This document shows positions 32,801 through 41,848 of a stretch of DNA of 64,000 nucleotides, in pieces. Under the pieces are notes generated by a model, which was not told the origin of the DNA, ran no database searches, and was given only the letters and a program-made list of their open reading frames with translations. The position numbers and the translations under genes are program-made. How positions within the stretch are numbered: position 1 is the first letter of the stretch; every line of letters starts with the position of its first letter. This DNA is from an uncultured Lachnospiraceae bacterium (GTDB lineage Bacteria; Bacillota; Clostridia; Lachnospirales; Lachnospiraceae), in assembly GCA_905235745.1 (NCBI GenBank), contig CAJOMN010000015.1, positions 60,225 through 124,224 on the forward strand, given 5' to 3'.

Positions 32801-33633
32801 ATGAGTGTACAGAAGTTAATGAAGAGCTACGAGGAACTAAGTTACAGGGATGATTTTATGTTCGGAAAGGTGATGGAGGATTCCGAATTGTGCCGGGAGG
32901 TGCTTGAGTGTCTGCTGCAACACCCAATCAGTGAACTTAAGGAAGTGCAGACACAGAGGGAACTACAGTATTCAGTCGACGGCAAACCCATAAGGCTTGA
33001 TCTGTATAATGAAGACAGCGAGGGCAGGGTTTACGATGTCGAAATGCAGAACCTTAATCATAAGAAGCCGGAGGATCTTCAGTTACCCAGGAGGAGCAGG
33101 TTCTATCAGGCATCTATTGATATTGATTATATGGATAAGGTTTCTCGTATAAGAAGCTTCCGGAAAGCAACGTGCTTTTTATATGTACCTTTGATCCTTT
33201 CGGGGAGGGATTGAGCAAGTATACTTTCAGGGAATACTGTGAGGAGACGCCACCTCTTGCCCTTAATGATGGAACCGTGAAGATATTCTATAATTGTAGT
33301 TTCAAGGGCGAGGATATATCCGGAGGACTCCGCCGTCTCTATGATTACATAGAAAGAGGAAAGGCAGAGGACGGATTAACGAGGAAGATAGATGCAGCAG
33401 TACAAAGAGGCAGAAAGAATGCCGTATGGAGGAGTCAGTATATGAAGGAGCAAGTAATGTTGTTGGATGCCCGAGAGGAAGGACGGGAAGAAGGCGGAGA
33501 TATTAGGGATAGTGTGAGAATCTCGGATATGCTAAGGCGCGGCAAAACGATTGATGAGATAGTTGATTTTTGCGGGTATACCAGGGATCAGGTTGAACAG
33601 ATAGAGAAGCAGATGGCAATATCTGTAGAATAG
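32801..33633 (+). pseudogene. Rpn family PD-(D/E)XK nuclease, frameshifted
   Basis: The ATG at 32801 has GGAGG seven bases upstream. The first part (SYRDDFMFGKVMEDSELCRE, ISELKEVQTQRELQYSVDGK, RLDLYNEDSEGRVYDVEMQN) is a recombination-promoting nuclease/transposase-like domain with the D..EMQ catalytic core. Around 33139 the frame moves by one: restoring a G in the run AAGG would give DKGFSYKKLPESNVLFICTF and join the second part (DPFGEGLSKYTFREYCEETP, then a helical tail ending VEQIEKQMAISVE). So a single-base deletion splits an otherwise intact ~278-residue gene. A sequencing error cannot be excluded. Confidence 0.8.
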
Positions 33634-33648
33634 AGAACAGAATAACAG

Positions 33649-33678
33649 AATGCCCACCGGAGCGATCAGGTGGGCATT
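33649..33678 (+). terminator. Terminator after the Rpn pseudogene
   Basis: AATGCCCACC (33649-33658) pairs perfectly with GGTGGGCATT (33669-33678), followed by TTGC. The intact terminator suggests recent loss of the gene. Confidence 0.75.
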
Positions 33679-33823
33679 TGCATATGATTTTCAGTCATAA
33701 GTCTTCAGTCATGTGTATGAGCAACACAGAATACTGTGGCTAAATGATAATAAAACTATTATAATAGGATATTGGATTACGGAAAACAAACGGAGCTTAG
33801 GTTCTGCAGAGGGGAGGAACACT

Positions 33824-34480
33824 ATGTATATCTATAGGAACATTAAAAGGGTATTGCTTCTGACGCTGGTATCGTTTGCTCTGATACCTCTTCGCGTATA
33901 CGCGCTTCCGGTACCGGGATCGGGAATACTGACGGGAGTTATTCCGAGCGCGGTCGGTTCGATAACAATCAATACCGCTACCGAGCAGGTTATCGCATAT
34001 GACATTAACAACCAGCCGCTTCAGGTGTTCGCATGCTCCACGGGAGCGCACGGCAACACATATACCGGAACGTACACGACAAGCAACTATTATGACTGGC
34101 ATCTTATGAACGGCGGGGTCTATTCGAGGTATGCGATAAGGTTCAACAATCATGAACTGATGCATTCGGTACCGTATTACAGGCATTCCCCCGATTCGCT
34201 TGAATACAAGCAGTTTAACAGGCTCGGATCGCCTGCGTCCGCAGGCTGCTGCCGGCTGGCGCTGGCCGATGCCAAATGGCTGTATGACAACACGGTTCCG
34301 GGTACAATAGTGAATGTCGTCAGGGATCCCGAGCTTATATATCCGCTTACGAGACCGATAATCAAGATCGATGAATCAAATGTCCTGACACGGGGGTGGG
34401 ATCCGACGGATACGGATCCGATGTCTCCGTACAACATTAACCAGCCCGGAGGGACGCAGGGAGCCGGACAGTTTATGTAA
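33824..34480 (+). CDS. Secreted L,D-transpeptidase (YkuD family)
   Basis: 218 residues from ATG 33824, preceded by GGGGAGGAACACT; a frame to 33713 exists but lacks a ribosome site. Signal peptide (RVLLLTLVSFALIPLRVYA), then a YkuD domain: SITINTATEQVIAYDINNQP, a His in YRHSPDSLEY and the catalytic motif SAGCCR with Cys142. These enzymes form 3-3 cross-links in peptidoglycan or attach proteins to it. The C-terminal 40 residues are Pro/Asp rich and likely disordered. It has its own terminator. Confidence 0.88.
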   Translation: MYIYRNIKRVLLLTLVSFALIPLRVYALPVPGSGILTGVIPSAVGSITINTATEQVIAYDINNQPLQVFACSTGAHGNTYTGTYTTSNYYDWHLMNGGVYSRYAIRFNNHELMHSVPYYRHSPDSLEYKQFNRLGSPASAGCCRLALADAKWLYDNTVPGTIVNVVRDPELIYPLTRPIIKIDESNVLTRGWDPTDTDPMSPYNINQPGGTQGAGQFM

Positions 34481-34486
34481 GAATCA

Positions 34487-34517
34487 AGGGGATCTGCCGG
34501 GCGGCGGGTCCTCTTTT
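34487..34517 (+). terminator. Terminator after the L,D-transpeptidase gene
   Basis: AGGGGATCTGCC and GGCGGGTCCTCT form a 12-bp stem with G-U pairs and a GGGC loop, followed by TTTT. Confidence 0.75.
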
Positions 34518-34539
34518 ACGCAGAACGCTTTTCGGAAGG

Positions 34540-34568
34540 TTGACAAATAAAGCAGCGGGTAATATACT
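34540..34568 (+). promoter_or_regulatory. Promoter of the aromatic operon
   Basis: TTGACA (34540-34545), 17 bases, TATACT (34563-34568), about 49 bases before the aroF ATG. No attenuator or T-box structure is seen in the short leader. Confidence 0.85.
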
Positions 34569-34616
34569 TTAGTGGTTAAAAGCGTTAAAGCGCGAAAGTG
34601 AACGAGGAGAATTATT

Positions 34617-35627
34617 ATGATCATTGTACTAAAGCCAAATGCCGATGAGAGCAAATATCACAAATTGGAGTCGTGGATAAAAGACGATCTCGGGCTTGAT
34701 ATCCACTACAGCCGTGGGGAAGGATCGACTATCCTCGGTCTTGTCGGCGACACATCCAAGGTGGATATTGACGCCGTAAGCGCTCTTGACATAGTGGAGA
34801 GCGTTACGAGGATACAGGAGCCGTACAAGGCTGCAAACAGAAAATTTCATCCGATGGATTCGGTCATTACCGTCGGAGACGTGAAGATCGGGGGAGGAAA
34901 CTTTGTCAAGATCGCGGGGCCCTGTTCCGTTGAGACTATCGACCAGATAGTCGGAATAGCCGAATCGGTCAAGGCAGCGGGCGCCAACATGCTCCGCGGA
35001 GGAGCGTTCAAACCGAGGACATCGCCGTATGCGTTCCAGGGACTGGGCAAGAAGGGTATCGATTACCTGCTCGAAGCCAAGAAGGCGACCGGACTTCCGA
35101 TAGTCACCGAGATAATGGAGCTTACGGATCTTGATATGTTCGCGGATGTGGATGTTATCCAGGTCGGAGCCAGGAATATGCAGAATTTCAGACTGCTGAA
35201 GGAGCTTGGGACAACGGACAAGCCGATATTATTAAAACGCGGCCTGGCCAATACAGTCTCGGAGCTATTAATGAGCGCGGAATATATCATGTCCGGCGGA
35301 AATGAAAAGGTGATACTGTGTGAGCGCGGCATAAGAACATTCGAGACGGCCACGAGGAACACGCTCGACATATCGGTCATCCCTGTTCTCAAGGAGAAGA
35401 CGCATCTTCCTGTGATCGTCGATCCTTCGCACTCAACGGGATTTTCCAGGTATGTCAAGTCTGTATCGTACGCGGCAACTGCTGCCGGAGCGGACGGAGT
35501 CATTGTCGAGGTGCACAATGATCCCGAGAATGCGTGGTGTGACGGCCAGCAGTCGATCACACCGCAGGCATTTGAGGAACTGTCAAGGGGAATGGACAGG
35601 ATCAGGGAGGTTGTAACAGATCTATGA
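34617..35627 (+). CDS. aroF: 3-deoxy-7-phosphoheptulonate synthase
   Basis: DAHP synthase, the entry step of the shikimate pathway (phosphoenolpyruvate plus erythrose 4-phosphate). It is 336 residues: an N-terminal ferredoxin-like regulatory domain (~1-70) and a type I-beta TIM barrel with KIAGPCSVETIDQ, LRGGAFKPRTSPYAFQGLG, QVGARNMQNFRLLKE, LKRGLANTVSELLMSAEYI and VDPSHSTGF. GAGGAG precedes the ATG. The N-terminal domain suggests feedback control, probably by Phe or Tyr. The last bases overlap tyrA by four. Confidence 0.95.
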   Translation: MIIVLKPNADESKYHKLESWIKDDLGLDIHYSRGEGSTILGLVGDTSKVDIDAVSALDIVESVTRIQEPYKAANRKFHPMDSVITVGDVKIGGGNFVKIAGPCSVETIDQIVGIAESVKAAGANMLRGGAFKPRTSPYAFQGLGKKGIDYLLEAKKATGLPIVTEIMELTDLDMFADVDVIQVGARNMQNFRLLKELGTTDKPILLKRGLANTVSELLMSAEYIMSGGNEKVILCERGIRTFETATRNTLDISVIPVLKEKTHLPVIVDPSHSTGFSRYVKSVSYAATAAGADGVIVEVHNDPENAWCDGQQSITPQAFEELSRGMDRIREVVTDL

Positions 35628-36487
35628 ATTCCGTGAATACTGTCGGGATAATCGGACTCGGTCTGATAGGCGGGTCCATGGCGAAGGCGGTCGCCCGGAG
35701 AACGGACTGTGTGCTCTACGGGACGGATGCTTCTGAGGATATCGTAAGAGAAGCGGTCTCCGACAAGGTGCTGCGGGGACGGCTTGAAGATCACTACGCG
35801 GATATAGACCTTCTGATCGTGGCGCTGTATCCGTCGGATGTGGTTGACATAATTCTGGAGACGGCTCCGAAGCTGCCAAGAGGATGCATCGTCATTGACT
35901 GCACCGGAGTCAAACAGATGGTATGCAGCAGGCTGTCATCGAAGCTTGACAGCATGGGACTTCGCTTTATAGGCGGCCATCCGATGGCAGGCAAAGAGGT
36001 CAGGGGATACGCGAATTCGTCCGAAGAGCTGTATGACGGGGCTTCGATGATATTGTGCCGTGACGAATATACGGACGAGGAAGCGTTTGCCGCGGCATGT
36101 GATTTTTTCCACAGACTCGGCTTTTCCGGAGTAAAGGTAACGGACGCCGCCGAACATGATGCGGTCATCGCCTATACCTCGCAGCTGGCGCATGTTGCTT
36201 CATCGGCTTATATCAAGAGTCCGACTCTTGAGAAACAATATGGGTTTTCCGCAGGATCGTTTAAGGATCTGACAAGGGTTGCGCGTCTTGATGAAGAGAT
36301 GTGGGCGGATCTGTTCCTCGCAAACAGCGGGGCGCTCGTCAAAGAGATTGACTTCCTGACGGAGCATCTTGGCGAATACAGGGATGCGATCGCGCGAAGT
36401 GACAGGGACGAACTGGTGCGGCTCCTTCGCAACGGGAGAGAGCGCAAGGAAAGAGATGAAGCAGCAGAACAAGGCAGGCGTGGATAG
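35624..36487 (+). CDS. tyrA: Prephenate dehydrogenase
   Basis: NAD(P)-dependent oxidative decarboxylation of prephenate to 4-hydroxyphenylpyruvate for tyrosine. It is 287 residues: the Rossmann motif GIIGLGLIGGSMAKAVARR at the start, DCTGVKQMV, GGHPMAGKEVRGYANSSEEL and the substrate-binding TSQLAHVASSAY. No ACT domain is fused. The start overlaps aroF; the stop abuts aroA. Confidence 0.93.
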   Translation: MNSVNTVGIIGLGLIGGSMAKAVARRTDCVLYGTDASEDIVREAVSDKVLRGRLEDHYADIDLLIVALYPSDVVDIILETAPKLPRGCIVIDCTGVKQMVCSRLSSKLDSMGLRFIGGHPMAGKEVRGYANSSEELYDGASMILCRDEYTDEEAFAAACDFFHRLGFSGVKVTDAAEHDAVIAYTSQLAHVASSAYIKSPTLEKQYGFSAGSFKDLTRVARLDEEMWADLFLANSGALVKEIDFLTEHLGEYRDAIARSDRDELVRLLRNGRERKERDEAAEQGRRG

Positions 36488-37915
36488 ATGGATCTGAGAC
36501 TGGAGAGAAAACAATCCGAAAACTGCACTGTTTCGGCCATAACGTCCAAATCATACGTTCACAGGCTTCTTATTGCGGCGGCGCTTGGCAGGGACAGGAT
36601 AAGTATCCGCTCCAATATATATTCGAAGGATATGGAAGCAACGGTTCGTGTGATCAATGCTCTCGGCGGCAGCATATCCGCTTCCGGAACCGGGGACGGC
36701 GAATACCTTTTTACGGTAGAGCGCACGCTTATTGAAGCAGCGGATACGGGAAGGTGCGGCGCATGTACGGATGAGGTTGTGCTCGACTGCGGAGAGAGCG
36801 GGTCAACGGCAAGGTTCATCCTGCCGGTAGCGACGCTTATTGCCGACCGGGTGACGGTAACGGGTTCGGGCAAGCTTCCTGGGCGGCCGATGGGGCCGCT
36901 GTGCAATGTATTAAGGGACGCGGGCGTATCGGTAAGCTCCGACCATCTCCCGATTACGCTTTCGGGAAGACCTCATGCCGGAAGCTACAGTATCGCCGGG
37001 AACGTGTCATCGCAGTTTATATCGGGGCTGCTGTTCATGCTGCCGCTTCTTGACGGAGTATCTTCCCTTAGTATTGAAGGTGAGCTTGAGTCGGCGCCTT
37101 ATGTTGATATGACCGTCGATGTGCTTGAAAAGTTCGGGGTGGATTATGATATAAGTAAAGACGGGGATCTGCATGGAGGCATTAGTTATGTCAACCATGG
37201 CGGTTCGCAGTATATATATACCGGCAGACGGGATAAGGCAGAAACAGCGGAAAGTGATATAGTGATAGCCGCGGAAGGCGACTGGTCGAATGCTGCCTAT
37301 ATCATGGCGATCGCGGCTGCAGGAGCCGGAAGAAGCTTTGACGGCGTAACCGTAAGGGGACTATGCCCCGACAGCAGACAGGGCGACAGGGAGATCATCT
37401 CCGTTCTTGAAAAGTTCGGGGTAAGCGTTATTGAAAGGGACAATGAAGGAGCGGCCGAATATATAGTTCACGGAAATCCGTACAGGTGCGTGGATGTGCA
37501 GTGCCGGGATATACCCGACCTTGTGCCCGCGCTTGCCGTGATCGCGGCATATACCGACGGAGACAGTATATTCAGGAATGTGGAAAGACTCCGCCTGAAG
37601 GAATGCGACAGGATAGAGGCGGTTGTATCCATGCTTGCAAAGGTGGGCGTATTGGTTGACATAACTTATGAGAGAGATCATGAAAACATGATCGTTCACG
37701 GAAAAGGGATGCTTGATCCCGTATCAGATGATATAGTCATAGACAGCCGCAACGACCACAGGATAGCAATGTGCGCCGCTGCGATCGCATTTGCCGAAAA
37801 TGCTCCGGTAGTCATTAAAGACGCGATGGCCGTCAACAAATCATACCCTGGCTTTTATGATGTTATAGATAAGCTTGGGATGAACTGTACAGCTGTGCCG
37901 GAAACGCCAAAGTAA
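36488..37915 (+). CDS. aroA: 3-phosphoshikimate 1-carboxyvinyltransferase (EPSP synthase)
   Basis: Joins shikimate 3-phosphate and phosphoenolpyruvate. It is 475 residues, somewhat longer than the usual ~430; the extra is spread through loops. Motifs: SKSYVHRLLIAAALG, DCGESGSTARFILPVA, GNVSSQFISGLLFMLPLLDG, ERLRLKECDRIEAV, DSRNDHRIAMCAAAIAF and VNKSYPGFYDVIDKLG. All the conserved binding loops are present. Located between tyrA and aroC in one operon. Confidence 0.94.
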   Translation: MDLRLERKQSENCTVSAITSKSYVHRLLIAAALGRDRISIRSNIYSKDMEATVRVINALGGSISASGTGDGEYLFTVERTLIEAADTGRCGACTDEVVLDCGESGSTARFILPVATLIADRVTVTGSGKLPGRPMGPLCNVLRDAGVSVSSDHLPITLSGRPHAGSYSIAGNVSSQFISGLLFMLPLLDGVSSLSIEGELESAPYVDMTVDVLEKFGVDYDISKDGDLHGGISYVNHGGSQYIYTGRRDKAETAESDIVIAAEGDWSNAAYIMAIAAAGAGRSFDGVTVRGLCPDSRQGDREIISVLEKFGVSVIERDNEGAAEYIVHGNPYRCVDVQCRDIPDLVPALAVIAAYTDGDSIFRNVERLRLKECDRIEAVVSMLAKVGVLVDITYERDHENMIVHGKGMLDPVSDDIVIDSRNDHRIAMCAAAIAFAENAPVVIKDAMAVNKSYPGFYDVIDKLGMNCTAVPETPK

Positions 37916-37934
37916 TAATAAATGGAGTACAGAT

Positions 37935-39014
37935 ATGTCATTTTCTCTTGGAAACAGCATAGTAATAACGGTAGCCGGGGCATCTCACTCGGAATCGATA
38001 GATGTTTCGGTTAAGGGTCTGCCGAAGGGCGAGGCTGTGGATATCGGGGCTGTAAACGCATTTTTAAAGAGGAGGCAGGGAGGCGGCAGCAGTTACACTA
38101 CTGCACGCCGCGAAGCCGATGAACCCGTTATCATACAGGGACTTGAGGACGGAGCGCTCACAGGAGAGCCTCTTGTCGCCCAATTTGCCAACCGTAACGC
38201 GCGGCCGGGCGATTACAGGAAGATGAGAACCATTCCGCGCCCGTCGCATGCGGATTATACGGCTTATGTCAAATACGGCGACAGCATTGATATGTCCGGC
38301 GGAGGTTTTTTTTCCGGCAGGATGACGCTTCCGATGTGTTTTGCGGGAGCGGTGTGCCTGCAGATGCTCGAACGCCGCGGGATACATGTGCAGGCGCATA
38401 TACTGTCGGCAGGAGGAGTAACCGACAGGGGGTTTGATCCGGTATCTCAGGAGGCGGATAAGCGTGCCGATCATACGCTTCCGGTATTATCGGGCGAGGC
38501 CGGAGACCGGATGGTGTCGGTAATGGAAGCAGCAAGCGCCGACGGGGATTCGGTCGGAGGCTGTATAGAGTGTAAGATCACGGGACTTGCGGCGGGCATC
38601 GGAGATCCGATATACGACAGCGTTGAATCCGTCATATCGTATGGGATGTTCGGGATACCCGCGATCAAGGGAATAGAATTCGGTGAAGGCTTCGGAGTAT
38701 GCAGCGATTACGGCTCCAATAGCAATGACGGTTTCTGCATAAGAGACGGCAGAGTCAGCTGCATCACCAATAATTCAGGCGGTATACAGGGAGGGATCAC
38801 AAACGGGATGCCCGTGATTTTCCGCGTAGCGGTAAAGCCCACGCCCTCGATATACAAGCCGCAGAGATCTGTAGATCTTGAGAAAATGGAAGAGTGTGAG
38901 CTGCGCATCGAAGGAAGGCATGACGCGTGCATAGTGCCGAGAGTGGTTCCGTGCATTGAGGCGATGGCGGCGCTTATGCTTGCCGATATGATGAGCGGGG
39001 AAGGAATGCTGTGA
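37935..39014 (+). CDS. aroC: Chorismate synthase
   Basis: FMN-dependent removal of phosphate from EPSP to give chorismate. It is 359 residues. The start (GNSIVITVAGASHSESI) and later RPSHADYTAYVKYGDS, MSGGGFFSGRMTLPMCFAGA, NNSGGIQGGITNGMPVIF and KPTPSIYKPQRSVDLEKMEE are diagnostic; HDACIVPRVVPCIEAMAAL closes the fold. The GTG of the next gene overlaps its TGA. Confidence 0.95.
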   Translation: MSFSLGNSIVITVAGASHSESIDVSVKGLPKGEAVDIGAVNAFLKRRQGGGSSYTTARREADEPVIIQGLEDGALTGEPLVAQFANRNARPGDYRKMRTIPRPSHADYTAYVKYGDSIDMSGGGFFSGRMTLPMCFAGAVCLQMLERRGIHVQAHILSAGGVTDRGFDPVSQEADKRADHTLPVLSGEAGDRMVSVMEAASADGDSVGGCIECKITGLAAGIGDPIYDSVESVISYGMFGIPAIKGIEFGEGFGVCSDYGSNSNDGFCIRDGRVSCITNNSGGIQGGITNGMPVIFRVAVKPTPSIYKPQRSVDLEKMEECELRIEGRHDACIVPRVVPCIEAMAALMLADMMSGEGML

Positions 39015-40846
39015 ACGGCAAAGCCGGCGGTCGGGATCGGTTACGGGAGATGGCGATGAACAACACGGACAGGTACACAATATCATACGGACTGGTGGGA
39101 GAAACACTCGGGCACAGTTATTCTCCCCTTCTACACGAAAAGTTCGGAAGCTACAGATATGAGCTTATCGAGATACCGCGCGACAAGATCGATGATTATT
39201 TCATGTATGCGGATTATTCGGGGATTAACGTTACGATACCGTACAAAGAAACGGCGCTAAAGTACTGCGATGCCGACGAGACGGCACGGAAAATAGGATG
39301 TGTCAATACGCTTGTAAGGAAGCGGTCCGAAGAGGGCTGTACGGTAAGAGGCTACAATACCGATACGTTCGGGTTCGAATATATGGCAAGGCGTGCCGGG
39401 ATCGGGATAAAAGGCGCAAAGGTCACGATACTCGGAAGCGGAGGAACATGCAGAACCGCTGCATATACCGTATCAAGGCTCGGCGCGGCGTCAATAACGG
39501 TGGTGTCAAGGCATCCTGCGGATCTGGGGCTTGATGTGGCATGTCCGGTACAGTATGTTTCATATGACGGCAACTATAAGGACTGCGATGTTCTGGTCAA
39601 TACCACCCCGGTAGGCATGTATCCCTCAACCGGAGGCTGTCCGGTTGATATAGGATCAGACGGTGATATAGTTGACATAAAAAAACATTATGTTAACATA
39701 AAGGCCGTTATCGACGTTATTTATAATCCGCAAAGGACCCGGCTCGTATATAACGCCCGTAAGCAGGGGATTAACGCGGTCGGCGGGCTTGCGATGCTTG
39801 TGGCGCAGGGATTTTTCGCATCAAAGCTCTTTGCGGGAGAAGAGCTTGGAGACGATCCTGTCGGAAATCTTACAGACAGCGATAGAGCGCTTATAGAGGA
39901 TACGATCGGCGAGATATCCGAAAGAGAGGGCAATATCGTCCTGATCGGTATGCCGGGGAGCGGAAAATCAACCGTCGGGAGAATACTGGCCAAAGAGCTC
40001 GGGCTTGAATATGTCGATACGGATGAGATATTTACAGCCGGCAACTCGATGACTCCCGGATACTGCATAACTAAAAAGGGAGAAAAGCATTTCAGGCAGC
40101 TTGAAAAGGAGGCGGTCAGAAAGGCGGCGTCAAAGGGCGGCAGGGTCATCGCTACCGGCGGAGGTGTGGTGCTTGATCCGGAAAACATCGAGATGCTTGC
40201 ACTTAACGGGGTGACTTGCTTCATTAACAGGAAACTTTCGGAGCTTGCGACCAGGAACCGTCCGCTGTCGGCAGGAGATGAGAACTTAAAAGCCATGTAC
40301 TATAAACGGCTGCCTCTGTATCTGGCAGCGTGCGATCATGTTATAAACGTTGATACGGATCCGAACGGAGTTAGCGAGCGGATCATTGAAAGTTTACATA
40401 ACAAGGGGAACAGAAAGATGAGGATCTTGATAATAAACGGCCCGAACCTCAATATGCTCGGTATAAGGGAACCGGATATATATGGACGCGAGACATACGA
40501 AGATCTGATAAAGCTGTGCCGCGCCAAGGCAGAGCAGCTGGGGTGCGAAGCAGTATTCTACCAGAGTAACCATGAGGGTGATTTGGTTGACATAATTCAG
40601 CAAAGCTATGGGACTACAGACGGTATTGTTATCAATCCCGGAGCGTATACCCACACGTCGGTTGCGATCCTTGATGCCCTGAAGGCGGTCGGGATCCCCA
40701 CGGTAGAGGTTCATATCTCGGATGTTGACAGCAGGGAAGACTTCAGACAGACAAGCTATATCAGATCTTATGTGACCGAAACGATATCCGGGCACGGGCT
40801 TAAGGGGTATACAGAGGCTATGGAGAAGCTTGCCGCAAACCGCTAA
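39011..40846 (+). CDS. Trifunctional AroE-AroK-AroQ fusion
   Basis: One uninterrupted frame of 611 codons with three shikimate enzymes. Residues ~25-290: shikimate dehydrogenase (AroE), with GETLGHSYSPLLHEKFG, GINVTIPYKET, GCVNTLVR, GYNTDTFGF and ILGSGGTCRTAAY. Residues ~300-465: shikimate kinase (AroK), with GMPGSGKSTVGRILAKELG, DTDEIF and ATGGGVVLDP. Residues ~470-611: type II 3-dehydroquinase (AroQ), with INGPNLNMLGIREPDIYG, QSNHEGDLVDIIQ and NPGAYTHTS. The likely start is ATG 39056 (GGGAG six bases upstream) rather than GTG 39011. Inside the frame AAGGGGAACAGAAAG precedes ATG 40418, so AroQ may also be made alone. Its stop overlaps that of the convergent riboflavin kinase gene. Confidence 0.9.
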   Translation: MNGKAGGRDRLREMAMNNTDRYTISYGLVGETLGHSYSPLLHEKFGSYRYELIEIPRDKIDDYFMYADYSGINVTIPYKETALKYCDADETARKIGCVNTLVRKRSEEGCTVRGYNTDTFGFEYMARRAGIGIKGAKVTILGSGGTCRTAAYTVSRLGAASITVVSRHPADLGLDVACPVQYVSYDGNYKDCDVLVNTTPVGMYPSTGGCPVDIGSDGDIVDIKKHYVNIKAVIDVIYNPQRTRLVYNARKQGINAVGGLAMLVAQGFFASKLFAGEELGDDPVGNLTDSDRALIEDTIGEISEREGNIVLIGMPGSGKSTVGRILAKELGLEYVDTDEIFTAGNSMTPGYCITKKGEKHFRQLEKEAVRKAASKGGRVIATGGGVVLDPENIEMLALNGVTCFINRKLSELATRNRPLSAGDENLKAMYYKRLPLYLAACDHVINVDTDPNGVSERIIESLHNKGNRKMRILIINGPNLNMLGIREPDIYGRETYEDLIKLCRAKAEQLGCEAVFYQSNHEGDLVDIIQQSYGTTDGIVINPGAYTHTSVAILDALKAVGIPTVEVHISDVDSREDFRQTSYIRSYVTETISGHGLKGYTEAMEKLAANR

Positions 40847-41238
40847 TTGGGATCGATACCGTGAAAGAGCGCCCCGGTGCGGCGATCATCCTCTATGGTC
40901 CTGTACAGCTCATCAAGCGATGCGAACCTGCGCTCGCTGCGGCGGAATGCGATAAGCGTGACCGTTATGACTTTTCCGTAGATATCCTCATCATAATTGT
41001 AGATAAAAGTCTCGGCGTTGACGCGGCTGCCGGAAGATACGGTAGGGCGGACACCGAGATTTGTTATTCCGTAATGATCCTCCCCGTCGATCGCAACAGT
41101 CGAATAATATACGCCTGATTCCAGACCTGTAACATCTTCCCGGGGATAAATGTTGGCGGTAGGCATTGAGAACTTCCGGCCAATCTTATTGCCCGGCTCC
41201 ACACATCCTGTAAGTGTTACTGGAAGTACCATTGGCAT
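40843..41238 (-). CDS. Stand-alone riboflavin kinase
   Basis: 131 residues: only the flavokinase barrel of RibF, with no FAD synthetase domain. Motifs: GCVEPGNKIGRKFSMPTANI (the PTAN nucleotide motif), GVYYSTVAIDGEDHYGITNL, VRPTVSSGSRVNAETFIYNY (catalytic Glu) and DEDIYGKVITVTLIAFRRSE. It would convert riboflavin to FMN. It lies 6 bases after ribU under the same FMN riboswitch. The second Met (41232) has better spacing to AAAGAG and may be the real start. A full RibF may exist elsewhere to make FAD. Confidence 0.85.
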   Translation of the reverse strand: MPMVLPVTLTGCVEPGNKIGRKFSMPTANIYPREDVTGLESGVYYSTVAIDGEDHYGITNLGVRPTVSSGSRVNAETFIYNYDEDIYGKVITVTLIAFRRSERRFASLDELYRTIEDDRRTGALFHGIDPN

Positions 41239-41244
41239 CTCTTT

Positions 41245-41835
41245 CTATTGCTTTAATATCTTTCGGAGCGGTTTATATACGGGGATTGCGATCAGTGTGC
41301 ATATTACACCCTTTACGATCGTAAAGGGCAGATTGAATATGAACAGGCACTGCAGTATGCTCGTAACACCCGGAAGTATCGCCTGATAAGCCGACAGGAC
41401 GACTTCTTCGGGCATGAATGCCCTGTAGTAGAACGGATAGACTATATAGTAGTTGGAGACCACACTGACAAGTCCCATTACTACCGAGCCGCATACTGCG
41501 CCGATTATTGCGGTCCGCTTTGTCTTGTGATGCCTGTATACGGCTCCGGCCGTTGCTGTAAAGCATGCACCCAGTATAAAGTTTGACAGTTCACCGATCG
41601 CGGCCGATTTGGTCACGGCACAGTGAATGAGATTTTTGATAAGTTCGATCAGAACACCTGCCAGCGGCCCGTACGCAAAAGCGCCGATAAGGGGCGGAAG
41701 ATCGGACACATCAAATTTGATAAATGGGGGCATCAGCATCGGAAGCGGAAATTCGATAAACTGCAGTACTACCGCGAGTGCGGAAAGCATGGCGGAACCA
41801 GCCATGACCCTTGTGGAAATCTTTTGATTGTTCAT
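41245..41835 (-). CDS. ribU: Riboflavin ECF transporter S component RibU
   Basis: 196-residue integral membrane protein from ATG 41835 (GGAGAA upstream). About six TM segments; hallmark stretches are AMLSALAVVLQFIEFPLPML, FIKFDVSDLPPLIGAFAYGP and GELSNFILGACFTATAG, as in the substrate-binding subunit of riboflavin ECF transporters. The shared energising module (EcfT, EcfA1, EcfA2) is not nearby. Riboflavin import plus kinase under an FMN switch shows a salvage unit. Confidence 0.92.
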   Translation of the reverse strand: MNNQKISTRVMAGSAMLSALAVVLQFIEFPLPMLMPPFIKFDVSDLPPLIGAFAYGPLAGVLIELIKNLIHCAVTKSAAIGELSNFILGACFTATAGAVYRHHKTKRTAIIGAVCGSVVMGLVSVVSNYYIVYPFYYRAFMPEEVVLSAYQAILPGVTSILQCLFIFNLPFTIVKGVICTLIAIPVYKPLRKILKQ

Positions 41836-41848
41836 AACTATTCTCCTT

